From Xiphias gladius (taxonomy: Eukaryota > Chordata > Actinopteri > Istiophoriformes > Xiphiidae): a DNA stretch of 64,000 bases. The notes beneath the pieces are model-generated. The model ran no database searches. It was not told the DNA's origin and was given only the letters and a program-made list of their open reading frames with translations. The DNA is taken from the NCBI RefSeq assembly GCF_016859285.1, contig NC_053414.1:28196005-28260004 (forward strand), given 5' to 3'. Position numbers and translations under genes: made by a program. Shown here piece after piece: positions 36,396 through 48,600 of the stretch; the first letter of the stretch is position 1, and the number at the start of each line of letters is the position of its first letter.

Positions 36396-38569
36396 AATGA
36401 TGAAACAAGATGTATGTATCGGAGAGAATAATTACTGCAGTGCAGTCTGAAATGAATTCAGACAAAGGGAAACATTTTAACATCAAACTCATGTTGTGGT
36501 CCTAATCTTCACAACAGTGAGGAAAGAACTGACCTCCCCATGTGGCCTTGTGCAGACCCTTCCAGCAGATGTAAACATAGAAGAACAAAGCCAGCAAATG
36601 CTGTGAGATAGCGTTGGCTGCTGCCAATCCACTTTAGTAGTATCATGAGGTACCAGCAGGTTTTAGAGCAAGAGTAGAAAAAAAAAAGTAGAATCATTGA
36701 AAAATATCCACATTTTGCTGACAGCTGTTGTCATAACTGTAATGCATGTTTATTGCTTCATGTTTATGTTGTGTGTAGATGGTAATTCAAATTGTTACTA
36801 AATCATATTAAAGTGATTGACAAAAATAATAGAACCCCTTTACATTGCAATCCAGTTAAGCAATCCTGTAATACTGCAAATACTAACTTAATGAAATAAT
36901 AATTGTGATACAAATAGTAAAAAGGTTAAAACAGTGTCCCAGAGGTGATTATTCTTATTCTATGTCTTGTCCGCATTGTTTTTTTGTGATGTTGTTGTTG
37001 TTAAATTGTATTATGTAGAAATTTTGCTCCTTTGTGTATGTTAATAAAAATATTAGAAACACATTTCAAGGCAACTTCAGTCCCAATACAACAAAACCAC
37101 AAGATGCAACCTTCCAGTGTACCATAGGATCAATGCCTCTGTGACACAGAGGCCCTGAAAGCTCCTTATTTCCTCCATCAGCTTCTTACTATGAATGATG
37201 GGGTGCTGCATGAACACACATTTTCTGCCACAGTTAGAAAAGGTTATTTGGGGATTCTTGGCAGGCCCAATAAGCCAACATTTGGTGACACTGTTGTCCA
37301 AAGCTGTAACAAAAGGGCACTAACAAAAAGACAAGCTGTTTTTTCTCTCAAGCCCTTCCTTTGGAAGCCAAAAAACATGTCATGCTCACCCTAACATATA
37401 AAGTGACTATCAAGTAATACCTACAAAATTGAATTTGAATTGAAATAACATTATCGAGATGCTTCTTTTCATGCATGTTTCTGATTAGTATATTAGTTCA
37501 TTAGTTCATTAGTATGTGTATGTATGTTGGCTTTGATTGACTTGTTGATGCTTGACGAGCATCACTAGTTTTTCTTTTCTTCCCTGTCAAAAGTCTGTCC
37601 ATATAAAAGTTTTTCATGTCGTTTCGTTTTCTGAATAAAACTTGCTAACCTAAATCATAGCCTTGCTAGCACCAGAGCACTGTTGTTTCTTCATCTTTGC
37701 CTGATGAAACAGTATATTTTTCGGTCACAGCTTTACTGCACATAATGCTAACACAAGCTTTTATTAAATACGTAGCATTTAGCATGTTAGCATGTGAACA
37801 TGTGCTCTGTTGAGACATTGAGGAAAACACACATCTACTTAGCCTCATGAGACCAGCACAGCTGAGGCTGATGAGTCTTTGGTTGTTATGTTTTTAGATA
37901 TAATGTCCTAATGTGAGCTAAGTGCTTTTGAAGATACTTCCCTTGCAGCTGGTACATAAAAGAAGCCTGAAGAAGGAAAACTGACACAAGTAAACTGACA
38001 ATAACATATCAGAATTCTGTGTCTGTTGAACATAGTTTGGGGTTACATGGCAGTATTTTCTGTGAGAGAACACAGATTTGGATCTTCCGAGGTAGCAATC
38101 CCTCCAATATCTCTTGTTGCATTAGGCCATTGTGGGCAATAATGCAAATCAATGAGCACGACAGCATAATGGCAGTATGGAATTTAAAAGGATTTTAGCA
38201 GCCGTGTCCTCAAAAACCTTTGATTTGTAGGGTATTTAAATAACAGGATTAACCAAAAATCGACATTCCCATTTGGCGATGTTTTCTCATTTGAATTTCC
38301 AGAAAATGTATTTTATGAAAGTATTATGATATAAATGTACACAACGTACATAGAAGATTTTATTGATATCACCAGCCCCTATTGTAAGTGAACTGATGGC
38401 CTAGTACACAAGGTCGTGAAGGAAAAGAGAATGTCTCAAACTCACCGGCAGAGCAGGCATGAAGATCTTCACACACAGCTGAGAGAGACTTGATGGAAAA
38501 AAGACAAACATGCATGTGAAATTATGTGAGACTGAAATATATGATTATGTTTAATTGATATGGGATGTA

Positions 38570-38830
38570 TAAAGCTATCAAAAAGTAGTAGAAGAATCAA
38601 CACAACCCCAGGTGAATTTCATTTAGCAGCACAACGGCTCAACAGTAAGCTCTCTTCCCATCTTGGGGGGGGGGGGGGGGGGTCTCTGCTGCCCAGCTGG
38701 CACCCTCCTGAGTGGAAATTTAATATTCTGACTGCTCCATATTCCTCCCATATTTCAAAGATATGCAGGTTAGGTGAATGTGTAACTGTAAATTACTACT
38801 TGTGAATTTGAGTGTGATTGTGTTTATGTG
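38570..38830 (+). mobile_element. SINE-like fish repeat with an 18-base G run
   Basis: 38690-38830 holds CATATTTCAAAGATATGCAG followed by GTTAGGTGAATGTG, a worn version of the very common fish repeat built around CCAAAGACATGCAGGTTAG. A run of 18 G (38665-38682) precedes it. Lies in intron 4 of the MATE pseudogene. Confidence 0.55.
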
Positions 38831-39989
38831 CAATAGACAGACAGTCTGACTGTCTTCAGAATATGCAAAAGTGCTAGAAAGGGAAAGTGGCTCTTGATAA
38901 GTCCAGCAACAGCATTGACTGAGATGCTGAATCTACATGACTTTCGTGGGATTAAATAGGTTATGCCTGACTGGTGATGAGATATGTGGGTATGGGGAGG
39001 GGGAGGCTCTCACAGTTTTGAACTGAAAAAAATTTTTAGAAATCTGCAGTCAGAATACACTGTAAGTAAATGGAAATCCCCACTTCTTCATCTTTATCTT
39101 TGGACTTGTGGGGTTTGTATGCTGTAACGAAGCTGCAGTCTGACATCTTATTGTTTTAGTGTTGAAGTCTTTACACTAGCCTATGTTAGACATTAGGGAA
39201 GCACCCCTCTGCTGGATGTCTCGATACTTTACCTAAACTAAAGGTATCTGCCAATGCCAAGTACCAATCTGATACTTAGTGTTTAGTGCTATATTAAGTA
39301 ATTTTAACTAACCCAGGATTGCTGGGACTACAGCTTGAGACTATGGCCTGCCCTGACAATGAATGTAACTGACAGCGGTAACGCTGAATTTTGTAATGAC
39401 ACTGATGAAGAATTTGTTTTTAACGTGGATTGGTCACATCTGCCTGATGCTCAATCTGCTTAATGATTTAAGCATTGGCAGCGATACTGATCAGGTGGGC
39501 CGGATCAGTGCACCTCTATTAGACCACAGGTTACAGATTTTCAATAGGGATTGTGGAGGGGCTGTGCCCCCACAAAAAACAACTCACTTACTTGAATAAA
39601 AAAAAAGTGATTAAAATATAAGACAAACCTTTTCCTACACATAGTATATCAGCAAAAAAACTGCAGCTTCTGGTCATTACAGTGCTGTAAACCATATCCT
39701 GAGAGTACTATATTATGTACCTCACTATGTCAGCCAAACAATATGACGATATGAAAACAGCACAGTTAAGAAAAATATACATTAGTCATCATGATAACAA
39801 CACTGGCAGACCACAGAGTCGTCGCTCATGACAATATATTTTTTAAGTTCCACTGCATTTGAACATTAATATTTTGTTCATCCGGTCTAAATCCGGTCCA
39901 AACCTACCTGCCACAAAAGATCAATACAGGCAAAACAGAGCTAAGACAATGTATTGATTACTAGATCCACAGAAAATGAATCAGTGACT

Positions 39990-40549
39990 GTTTTGATAAG
40001 AATGAATTGTTTAATGCCAAACATTTGCTGGTTCCCACTTCTCAAAGGTCAGCATTTGCTGCTTTCTTTTGCTACTTTGAGCTTTGGCCTGTTGGTTGGC
40101 TAAAATCGGCCCATCCTGCCTTGTTTTCTTGGCAAACTGTGGGACCGTTACTACCAATCAATCCTGGCTTGAATCTGACTATTGTTGCTGAACACGTGCC
40201 TCCCTTTATGGCCACAATTTGCCTTCTACTAATCGCCACTTCCAGCATGATAATGCTCCATGTCACAAAGCAATAAGTTCATTGTACTTCAGTGGCCTCC
40301 ACAGTCACCAGATCTGAATCCAACAGATCACCTTTGGGATTTGGTAGAATGGGAGATCGGTAGCACGAATTTGCAGCTGACAGATTTGCAGAAATGATGC
40401 GATGCAATTATATCAACATGGGGCAAAATCTCAAAGGAATGTTTCCAAATTCTTGTGGAATCCATGCCATGAAGAACTGAGGCTGTTCTGAGAGCAAAAT
40501 GAGGCCCTACTCAGTATTAGTATGGTGTTCCTAATAAAATGAGTGTACA
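39990..40549 (+). mobile_element. Tc1-like transposon, 3' part with terminal end
   Basis: 40200-40480 keeps the end of a Tc1 transposase gene, out of frame: a DNAPCHKAI phrase, then a proline-poor C-terminal part. It finishes with GGCTGTTCTGAGAGCAAAAT and GTGTTCCTAATAAAATGAGT, the terminus of a known fish Tc1 style. Lies in intron 4 of the MATE pseudogene. Confidence 0.7.
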
Positions 40550-42274
40550 TCACCACAAGTGATCAGGGCAAGAGCCATCAGCAACATGATATTGTTCTTT
40601 CTGATCTAGCTGTTTGCAATGCAACCACAGACTCCATCCTCTACTCCACTGAGACTTACCTGGCGACCTCTGGGCTCTGTTTGACAGCAAGCAGGAGAGG
40701 TTCAGTGTTGATGAGGATGGCCCAACAGGGAAAACAGGCCATCAGCAGAATCAGAATCCCTCTCTGGAGGATCACGCCCACACGCTTCAAGTTACCGCTC
40801 CCATACGTCTGCGTGTAACAGGCAGACAGATAAGGGAGTGGAATAATAAAACACACCACACCACTACAAGCAAGGGGACAACTGAGTCAAGAAAACAAAC
40901 TCGATACAAAAACTCATAGCTGGACTTTTTTAAGGGGAAAGAACATCCTGTGGTGAGACACTACCTGAGATATGAGGGTATCACAAGTTGACGACAAACC
41001 AGATCCAATGGAAATACCAGTGACATTAAGCACCTGCAATTGAAAAATAAGCATTATTACAATTACCAATCATAAAATTTTCAAAGGCAAGCTTATAGAA
41101 GGCAATAACAGCAAACAGACTGGCATTTCCAGATAGATCCAACGCAAGTCTCCTCACCGCAGCTGCTAAGGATACCCCTGCTAGTTCAGTTTTCCCCAGG
41201 TGACCACAGAACACTGTGCTGACGATACTGATCATGAAGACCATCAACTGGGAAATGACCTGGCAAACAAAAACAAACACAACACCCTCCGGATATTAAC
41301 ATAAAAAAACATAATGCATGTTTGTATTGAAACAGTATTTGGAAAACAAGTCTTAAAAGAGATTGTTCAACCCCCCCTGTGTAAAGTCCTAATATATACA
41401 GAGCCTTGTTGAAAAGCTCTGGCTTTGAGCAGAATTTTAAGTTTAAACAGTGCATTAGAGTTAATAAATAACTGCATACCTCTTCCTCTCTTTGTTTCAA
41501 ACACACACTGAAAAACCTTCTTATGTCATTCAGTTGTGACTTGTGATTTTGTGATGGTAACCTTGAGCAGATTTCATCTGATATTTTGTTATCTTCACTG
41601 CTATATACTATGTAAATGTGGATTTGTTAATTGTGTGATGCAATGATGCAAAGTCGTTTGCATTATTTCCGTGGCCTTCTTAAATTAATTTGCATATATA
41701 AGGAGCAGCCCTACTACCCCAGCATCTAGACTTCCAATAGAAAAGCCAGAAAAAACTTTTTTTTTTTAACAGTTATTTGATGTGTCAGATTCTTTACACA
41801 GTATTTTACATGTATACCTATGTATATTTGGAAAAAAAACTCTGTCTAGATCAAGTTTTTCAACGAAACCAGAAGTGAAAGTTAATTAATTCTGGTTTAG
41901 GATATGCTAAAAATGTTGGCACAGTTTTAAGTCCTTTCATGAACTATAAAACAATTCAGCAAGGTTGACTGCTCGAATGAAAATATAGCATCCTCTTTTT
42001 CTGTTATTGTCCTGAAAATAGTTTATGTAATTCACCACTGGGTGGGTGTAATATCAGATAATGTATGATGGCAAAAAGTTAAGCTATCAGGAAAATACAT
42101 AATCAATATTAAAAAGGTGAGGGGAAAAAATCAACCCTTTATACTAGGAATTTGAAATATGGCAATAGTAAGATGAGGCTTTTGAATGGTAAAAGATTGG
42201 TGGCTACTTATAATACATATAAGTTCTCTGTCAAGCATTTGTCGGTGTGGAGTCATTAATGCCACGTTAACATA

Positions 42275-43010
42275 CAGTCTAGACAGAAGTATTTGGACAA
42301 TTACAATTTTTTTCAGTCTCTGTGCTTCATCACATTTAATTTTAAACTTAAACTGAATATGAAATAATACCGTTTATGTTTTTATTGCCAGATATTTTTA
42401 ATTGGCATGTAATTTTGGACAAATAAATACTACAGCTTGCTTCACATCGTGTCAAACAAATATTGGCCATGCGCTGCGCACAGCTCTAACAATGAAATAA
42501 GATTTTACACATTTAAAATCCTCAAAAAAAAAAAAAAATCAACACATGACGGTCAATGTTGATATTGTGGCGGGGCGCCACAAATAGATCAGTGTATGGG
42601 AAGCACTGCAAAGAATACCAGCTCATCTGCCAAACATGGTGGTGGTTCTGTTATGGTTTGGGTACATATGGCTGCTATTGTAACTCGCACACTGACATTT
42701 ATATTGATTGACCGAGCTGCATTTCACTTGCTGAAGACCAGACTGACGGTAGAGAGACCCCACGGCAAGCAAGAGAATTGAAGACCTCAGGCTGTCAGTA
42801 ACTGCAAAGGATTTTATAAAAAATTTGAAATATGAGGACTTTGTTTGACTTCATGTGTATCTGTCCTCTGTATATCTGAACCCATAATGTCTGGACACTG
42901 TGTTAAAAAGGCTCCCTCACAGTACCTGTTAATTTATTTCAAATTAAATATGTTGAAGCGCAGAGCCTAGAGAATGTGTAACTGTCCGAATACTTTCCGT
43001 CTGGACAGTG
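42275..43010 (+). mobile_element. Tc1-like element with both terminal inverted repeats, internally deleted
   Basis: CAGTCTAGACAGAAGTATTT at the left matches, inverted, the right end AATACTTTCCGTCTGGACAG. A transposase scrap remains at about 42620-42690 (AKHGGGSVMVWVHMAA, the DDE-region entry of Tc1 enzymes), followed by short frames only. It sits in intron 1 of the MATE pseudogene, about 230 bases downstream of exon 1. Confidence 0.75.
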
Positions 43011-43559
43011 CCAGCGTCATCTGCTCAGCCTGACGTTTGTGTAGAGTCTGTCACGACATCCTCAAGTGATGATTATTTTGTAGTATAACACTTGAAACAA
43101 TACTTATGAAGAATTACCGCCATTTAAGAATTGTAAAACTATAAGTAGTCTCCGCAAAACGACTCCTTTAGTACCAGAGGATTGTAATTTGTTACTTTCC
43201 AGCCCTGTACAATAGGAAAGGTGCTCTGACTCAAACTTACCACTGGCCCCCCTAGTTTAACAAGTTGTACTATCTCACGCCGGTAATCAAGCGGGACAAA
43301 GCCTCGGATGCTCCTCAGGCGAGAGCCATAGCATTCACCAGAGCCCTGAACTATCAAGGCTCCGTTCGCTCTCTTAGTATATTTTGTTGCTGGTGCAGAA
43401 TCGTCCATACCCGAGAAAGAAGCGCTGTAAAAACACAGCCTGGCTTGATGTCTACAACTGCTCCCTCCATTGAGCCCTCTGATAAACGCCCTCTGCAGTT
43501 TTAGAAAATGTCAAACAAAGCTGGCGTATATCGGTTTCAAAAGGGTGGGTGGGGGGTGC

Positions 43560-44100
43560 AGACCTCTAAATGTATGGAGTATATCGAGTTTTCCAGTATT
43601 TGGTGTTGCGCACTTTTCAGTACCCAACAGTGCTGGGCACAGTAATATAATATCCTGAAATGGAGTGGGGGTAAAACAATATGCTTCACATCCTCCCAAG
43701 ATATTAAGCCGTTGGCTACACTAAGTGAATAACTTGTGAAATCAAGGTGTGTTTTTGATATGTTCGATTTTTTTGGGATGGAACCAGTTTGTACTGAACG
43801 GTCTCAATGGCAAGTGCATTTAATTACAGTAAGCCCCGAGGAGAAAACTTGATTCGGTCAGTCACTACCTGCACTGCTTGAAGCTAAACTTTTGTCACAC
43901 AGTACTCCAGTCAGTTTTTTCATTCCAATGGCTGGCAGTTAGATTGGTAACGAATAAAAGGCCAGGAGCCAGGAGAAGGTGGAATCTTTGATCCATGTTG
44001 AACTCAAGAATACAGGCATGACTGTTTCTTGGAGACGGTACATACCAGTGTGAACTCGATTTGTACGGAACGCTCAAAAAATACCAGTAGCAGAGATTAG
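43560..44100 (-). repeat. Unidentified repeat X, copy 1 (upstream of MATE copy C)
   Basis: Two blocks, 43560-43690 and 43790-44090, match the plus strand at 54520-54635 and 53390-53640 in the same relative order, so this is one element of about 540 bases present twice in opposite orientations. Shared words include CGAGGAGAAAACTTGATTC and GGCCAGGAGCCAGGAG. No frame and no clear termini. Possibly a non-autonomous transposon. Confidence 0.6.
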
Positions 44101-45694
44101 CTCATTCATTTCCGACCAGCAGTAATTTAAGGTGGCTGCAGAAGGCGCTGTGGTTACTCACATGCACACATCTTGCTGACTCAAGTACTGTATTAAGTTG
44201 ACAAGTTGAGGTTGTCGTAGGCCTATGCGACTTAAGACTTTTATTTCTACTTTTGACTGCACAGCCATAGTTACTAGTTTTCAGATTTTACATACAAAAT
44301 ATGCTCATAAAGTATGATGGCTTTGTTTTGACTTACCTGGCTGTATTAAAAGTACTTGAAATAAGATCCATCTCGACCTGTGCATCAACTGAAATAATCC
44401 AGTAATATAATGTATCCAGCACTCGGAAAGGGACCATTCTGTATAATGAACACTTATGGTACCTTAAGCAAGTACCTCTGTACCTTTAATTAAGTAAAAC
44501 TTTGAGAGCAGGACTTATGTTTACGTTGTGATATTGCTACTTTTGCATCTCTTAATTTTGAATTTGTTAAGGAAACATGAAAAAAGTCTGAAAAAAACAC
44601 TGGAAATGTCAAACTATCGTTTCCATTGCGTTTCCCTACAGCCTGGCGTAATGTGCACACAATGCATTTCTGGCTGATCTGAGTTGCCTTATTATACTGC
44701 GCTGTCTTGTTGCTCACAGAAAATTGTGAACATCGCAGCAGGAGGAGATGAGTCATCTTACAAAAGTGAGGCAACTTCGCCCACCCTTGAGTCTCCATTG
44801 TCATTTGTTGGCCGATGGTAAAACTGGGTTATCACTTCTTTCCTTCTGGCTTCAGGAGAAAGCTTCATTGTTCAAGTAAGAATGGGATAAACAGAATCAC
44901 CTGAATCCACACCCTGAAATCCACACACTTGGCCTTCATGTACTTTACGAAGACATCAGTCTTTGTTCCACACCAAACTGGATGGAGAAAGTGCCCTTCC
45001 TATCATAATAATCCACATAACTGTCATTTGGAGCTTATATAATAATAGCTCCCATCGATTGCTTCAACAATCTGTGGATGCTTCATTTTATTTTAATGAT
45101 ATCCACAGACAAGACAGAAACATAATCAAATATAATTGTTCAATTTCTAACATTTATTCATTGTGAAAAACAAAAAACATTTGTGCCATGTGAAACAAAA
45201 TCAGATCAAAATGAAAAAAAAAAACAACAACAATAGTATCAGTTTAACACAAAAATACAAAAAACAAAACAAACAAACAACAAAAAGCGTGTGTATGCGA
45301 AAGCGCCAAAATTAAATTTCTGTCACTTTCTAACCTGTTCTTACCTATAATATACCTGCACATGAAGAACTCTGGCCAACATTTGCCTGATGTAAGTTAC
45401 ACATTCAACAGAATCCGAGCAACATGTGTGTGTCTCAGTGGACTCGTCTCTCTTGCTGCATATCAAAATTGAGTCCAATATTTACTTGTATTTCGGCCCT
45501 GGTTTGCTGTGCTAAACCCTGATTAAAAAAGAGACAAAACGCTGAGAGCGTTACAAAGCTGCAGTCTGAAGTGTTGATCCTCAGTGTGACCTTACACGTT
45601 ACAGACCGTAATTTTAATCAGTGTGAACATATAAATATTGCCTAATGTAGTTCTAAGCTATGATACCTGCCAAACATCCGTCTGTCTGCAAGAT
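44101..45694. other. Intergenic DNA between MATE copies C and D
   Basis: No gene recognised. 45140-45694 is the likely 3' untranslated region of copy D. 45210-45290 is A-rich with AAACAAAC repeats. The rest is unremarkable. Confidence 0.4.
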
Positions 45695-48600
45695 TCATTT
45701 CAACAGTCTGATGAGCAAGTTGTTGGCCAAGATTCCAAGGATTAGCATGACGACCATGAGCAGCAGTGTCAGTCCACGCCGTAAAATCAGCTGTGTTACT
45801 GAGAGAACATCTCCCGCTGTGGAGGAGGTGGATTTATTCTGATCTGGACCGTGCACCTGCTGGTAAGTGTGATCCTCCTCAGCAATGTCACAACTGGATG
45901 AAGTAGTACTGATGTCAGCCTGGTTCTGCTTTGACTCTAAAAGCGTGAAGGTACATTTGGTATTAACGATAAACCCTTGCCCAAGGGACATTTCATTTAA
46001 ACACACAAATACCTGTGTTTTCCATCCCGACCATCTCAATTTCATCTTTGATCTGGATTCCTGCTCTCACGAGAGCCTGATCAGAGACATTAGAGATTAA
46101 AAGGTTTCACTTCAAATACATCTCAAAACAAAGTAAACTTTACACAGTAGCATTTTGATTGGTTAAGGGAGGTAGGTATGCACCTCTTCAGCAGCCTTCT
46201 TCCAGTCAAGTTTACACACATATGTGATGAAGAAAATCGACTGCATTAGCACACAAGTGGTAAGTCCTGTCCATAGTCCTATTAGAGAGATGTAAGAAGG
46301 GTTTTAATGGCTTTCCTGAATGTTAATGGACACAACATACAGTACTAACTGCAGAACGGTACATTAAAGGTCTTTTCTTACCCACAATTCCCATGTTCGC
46401 TGCAAACATTAGGGACACACCAATGGGGAAGCCAATGAAGTAGTATCCCACCAGGTTACACAGAGCACCAACCAACTGTTTCCCTGCTCCTCTAAGAACT
46501 CCCCCAGCCACACCCTGTGGACATCAAACACAGATTTGATCAGACCACTTTCTGTTTATGTCGGTAATATTACACTGAAACGCTTTGCTGATTACTTGCA
46601 TGAAACAGTTTCTCACCGCAGTGGCATCACCGACGTGCATGAGACCAAATATAAGCATGACGTCAGCCACCTTCTCTAAAACGTCTCTAAAAACGTGCAG
46701 ACAGAGGTTTCTGTTAAGACACAAAAATGCCAGTCGACCGGAAATAGAAAACTTAAGAACAGGAGAGAATTTCTGAGCTCTTTTGTGAAATAACGTTTTC
46801 CACTCCATGCCACAATATTCAATGGGATTGAGTATTTTACCATTTATCAGGTATTGTTTGATTCAGTTTCAGACTAGTCACCATGTTTGGTTCAAACAAA
46901 ACTCCTCAGAATATATCCTTACAGTAATCATACCTCTGGAGAAAGGAAACTGATGTGTATTTAATCACGTGTTTATGACACATCCAGGTCTGCAGCTTAC
47001 TGGAAATCTGTTTGCAGTTCTTTATCTGATGTATATGTCAAATACTGTATTATCACCTGACTCTGCAGCTGTCCAAAGCTGTATGGAGATAAACCGACAG
47101 ATAAACTGACTGCACCTGCCCAGTGCAGACAAAGTTAGCAGAAGCATTTAGTAGCTAAAGAGAAAGATACACCCCTTCCCCCTGCTGCCAAAACAAAAGT
47201 AAAAGGAGAGTGAATATTGAAGTTACACTGATCAGGTGAACATAAGCATGACTCTAAATAAATGCTACTGTTGTGTAACAGGCAACTGTTGGCTATCAAG
47301 TTCACCATAACAACTTTACTAGGTGATAATACGTCAGTGTTGTGTTAACAGCTTGTTCCACTGCTACAAAGTGGGCAAGAAACAAAGTCTATACTCACTG
47401 CTCCGTGGTGAAAATGTATCCAACAACATTTCTAGCGATGCTAAAGCTAGCTCCAATAATACATGCAACTATGACTGCAATGAGAAAAAGGAAACCAAGA
47501 TTAGAACATGATGATAATAAAGTTGGGCACCGTTTGATTTGTTTTGTAAGACTGTGCATAATCAAATCTGCTGGAAATAAGGAGCTTCTCATGGGTGTTT
47601 CAGTTGTACAATAGATGCATTAGAAAGCGTGCGTGTTTGGAGAATCGGTAACAAGAGAAAGAGAGGCATGTTGGACATGTAATAGTGTAATTAATGTCAC
47701 TGCCAACTTTCTAGAAAATCTAAAATATGTAAAACACACTTTAAAATTTTAATGACGTCAGCATGCGGTGACAACATTAAAACAGGAACGCGACTGAAGT
47801 TTGAACGATAAAAACAAGCAATAGATAAGTGTATTTTACAAAGTTGATAGTTTCAGTCCAACTGAAATCACCATTAGGCATCTATTTTTGCAGTCAATAA
47901 TCAAGACACAGTGATTTCTACATTTAAAGTTTACATATTCTTATTACTGTACAGAAGGAAAAATTGAAATATGCAAGAAAGGCTCCTTTATTTACTAAGC
48001 CTCTGAGCGAGCAGGCCAGTGTTTGATTGACAGCTGAACCAGCCAGAGCACAAGGACACAATGCAGTTAGCAGTGGTAATGACAGATAGGGGCCTCACTC
48101 CTTAGCCTTTAAACTGACTGATTCATTGGGCCACGGCTGACTTGCTCGTTGGTTATCGAGGCTGCAAATGGAATTTAGCAGTGGACTTCTCCCTAGTGGA
48201 GGTTGTTTTGTAGCTTGTTTACCAAGCCATCAAAGTATACCTGGGTGGAGACTGCGCTTCAAGCTCAACTCTGGTGAAGTTTGACACATTAATTCACGGC
48301 GTATGCTAAAAATCCACTACGACTACTTTTTATCATCTTACAGTATATGCCATCACATTGCCCAACCCTACCACTCAGCCCAAGCTCCACCGCGTTCTCG
48401 TTACCTTCACGACTCTCTGTGTACGTAATGTGGGCAATATGTACTGTCTGCATTGGTTCTTACATGCACACATGATGGGAACCTTGGAAAATTGCTTGGC
48501 CTGCTCTATGTTTCCTGCACCAAGAGCATTCCCAACTCGTACACTGGCAGCAACAGAGAATCCTATTGAGAACTGGGGAGGAAACAAGACATAAAAATCA

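Larger units (their letters stand above)
32597..43408 (-). pseudogene. slc47a1: MATE-family transporter copy C, decaying pseudogene
   Basis: Exons matching copies B and D lie at 43408-43241, 41259-41158, 41033-40965, 40808-40660, 38488-38446, 37966-37925 (exon 6, truncated), 36631-36534 (exon 8), 35672-35491, 35111-35003, 34253-34178, 33658-33589, 33471-33339, 33242-33149, 33031-32971 and 32839-32597. Exons 1-5 look sound. Exon 6 runs into unrelated sequence before its donor and exon 7 (98 nt) is absent. Donors of exons 9, 10 and 11 read AT instead of GT. The exon 11 end also creates TAA. Exon 14 is 94 nt instead of 95. Exon 16 reaches a TGA early and, at its end, a TAA replaces a sense codon. 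The exon 9 Glu matching human E273 is Ser and the exon 12 acidic position is Asn. Dead as a full transporter; an N-terminal transcript remains possible. Confidence 0.9.

Noticed and set aside
43409-44100. Repeat X as a duplicated MATE promoter
   Set aside because: Its two copies face opposite ways relative to their genes and lie at different distances, so it is more likely a mobile repeat.
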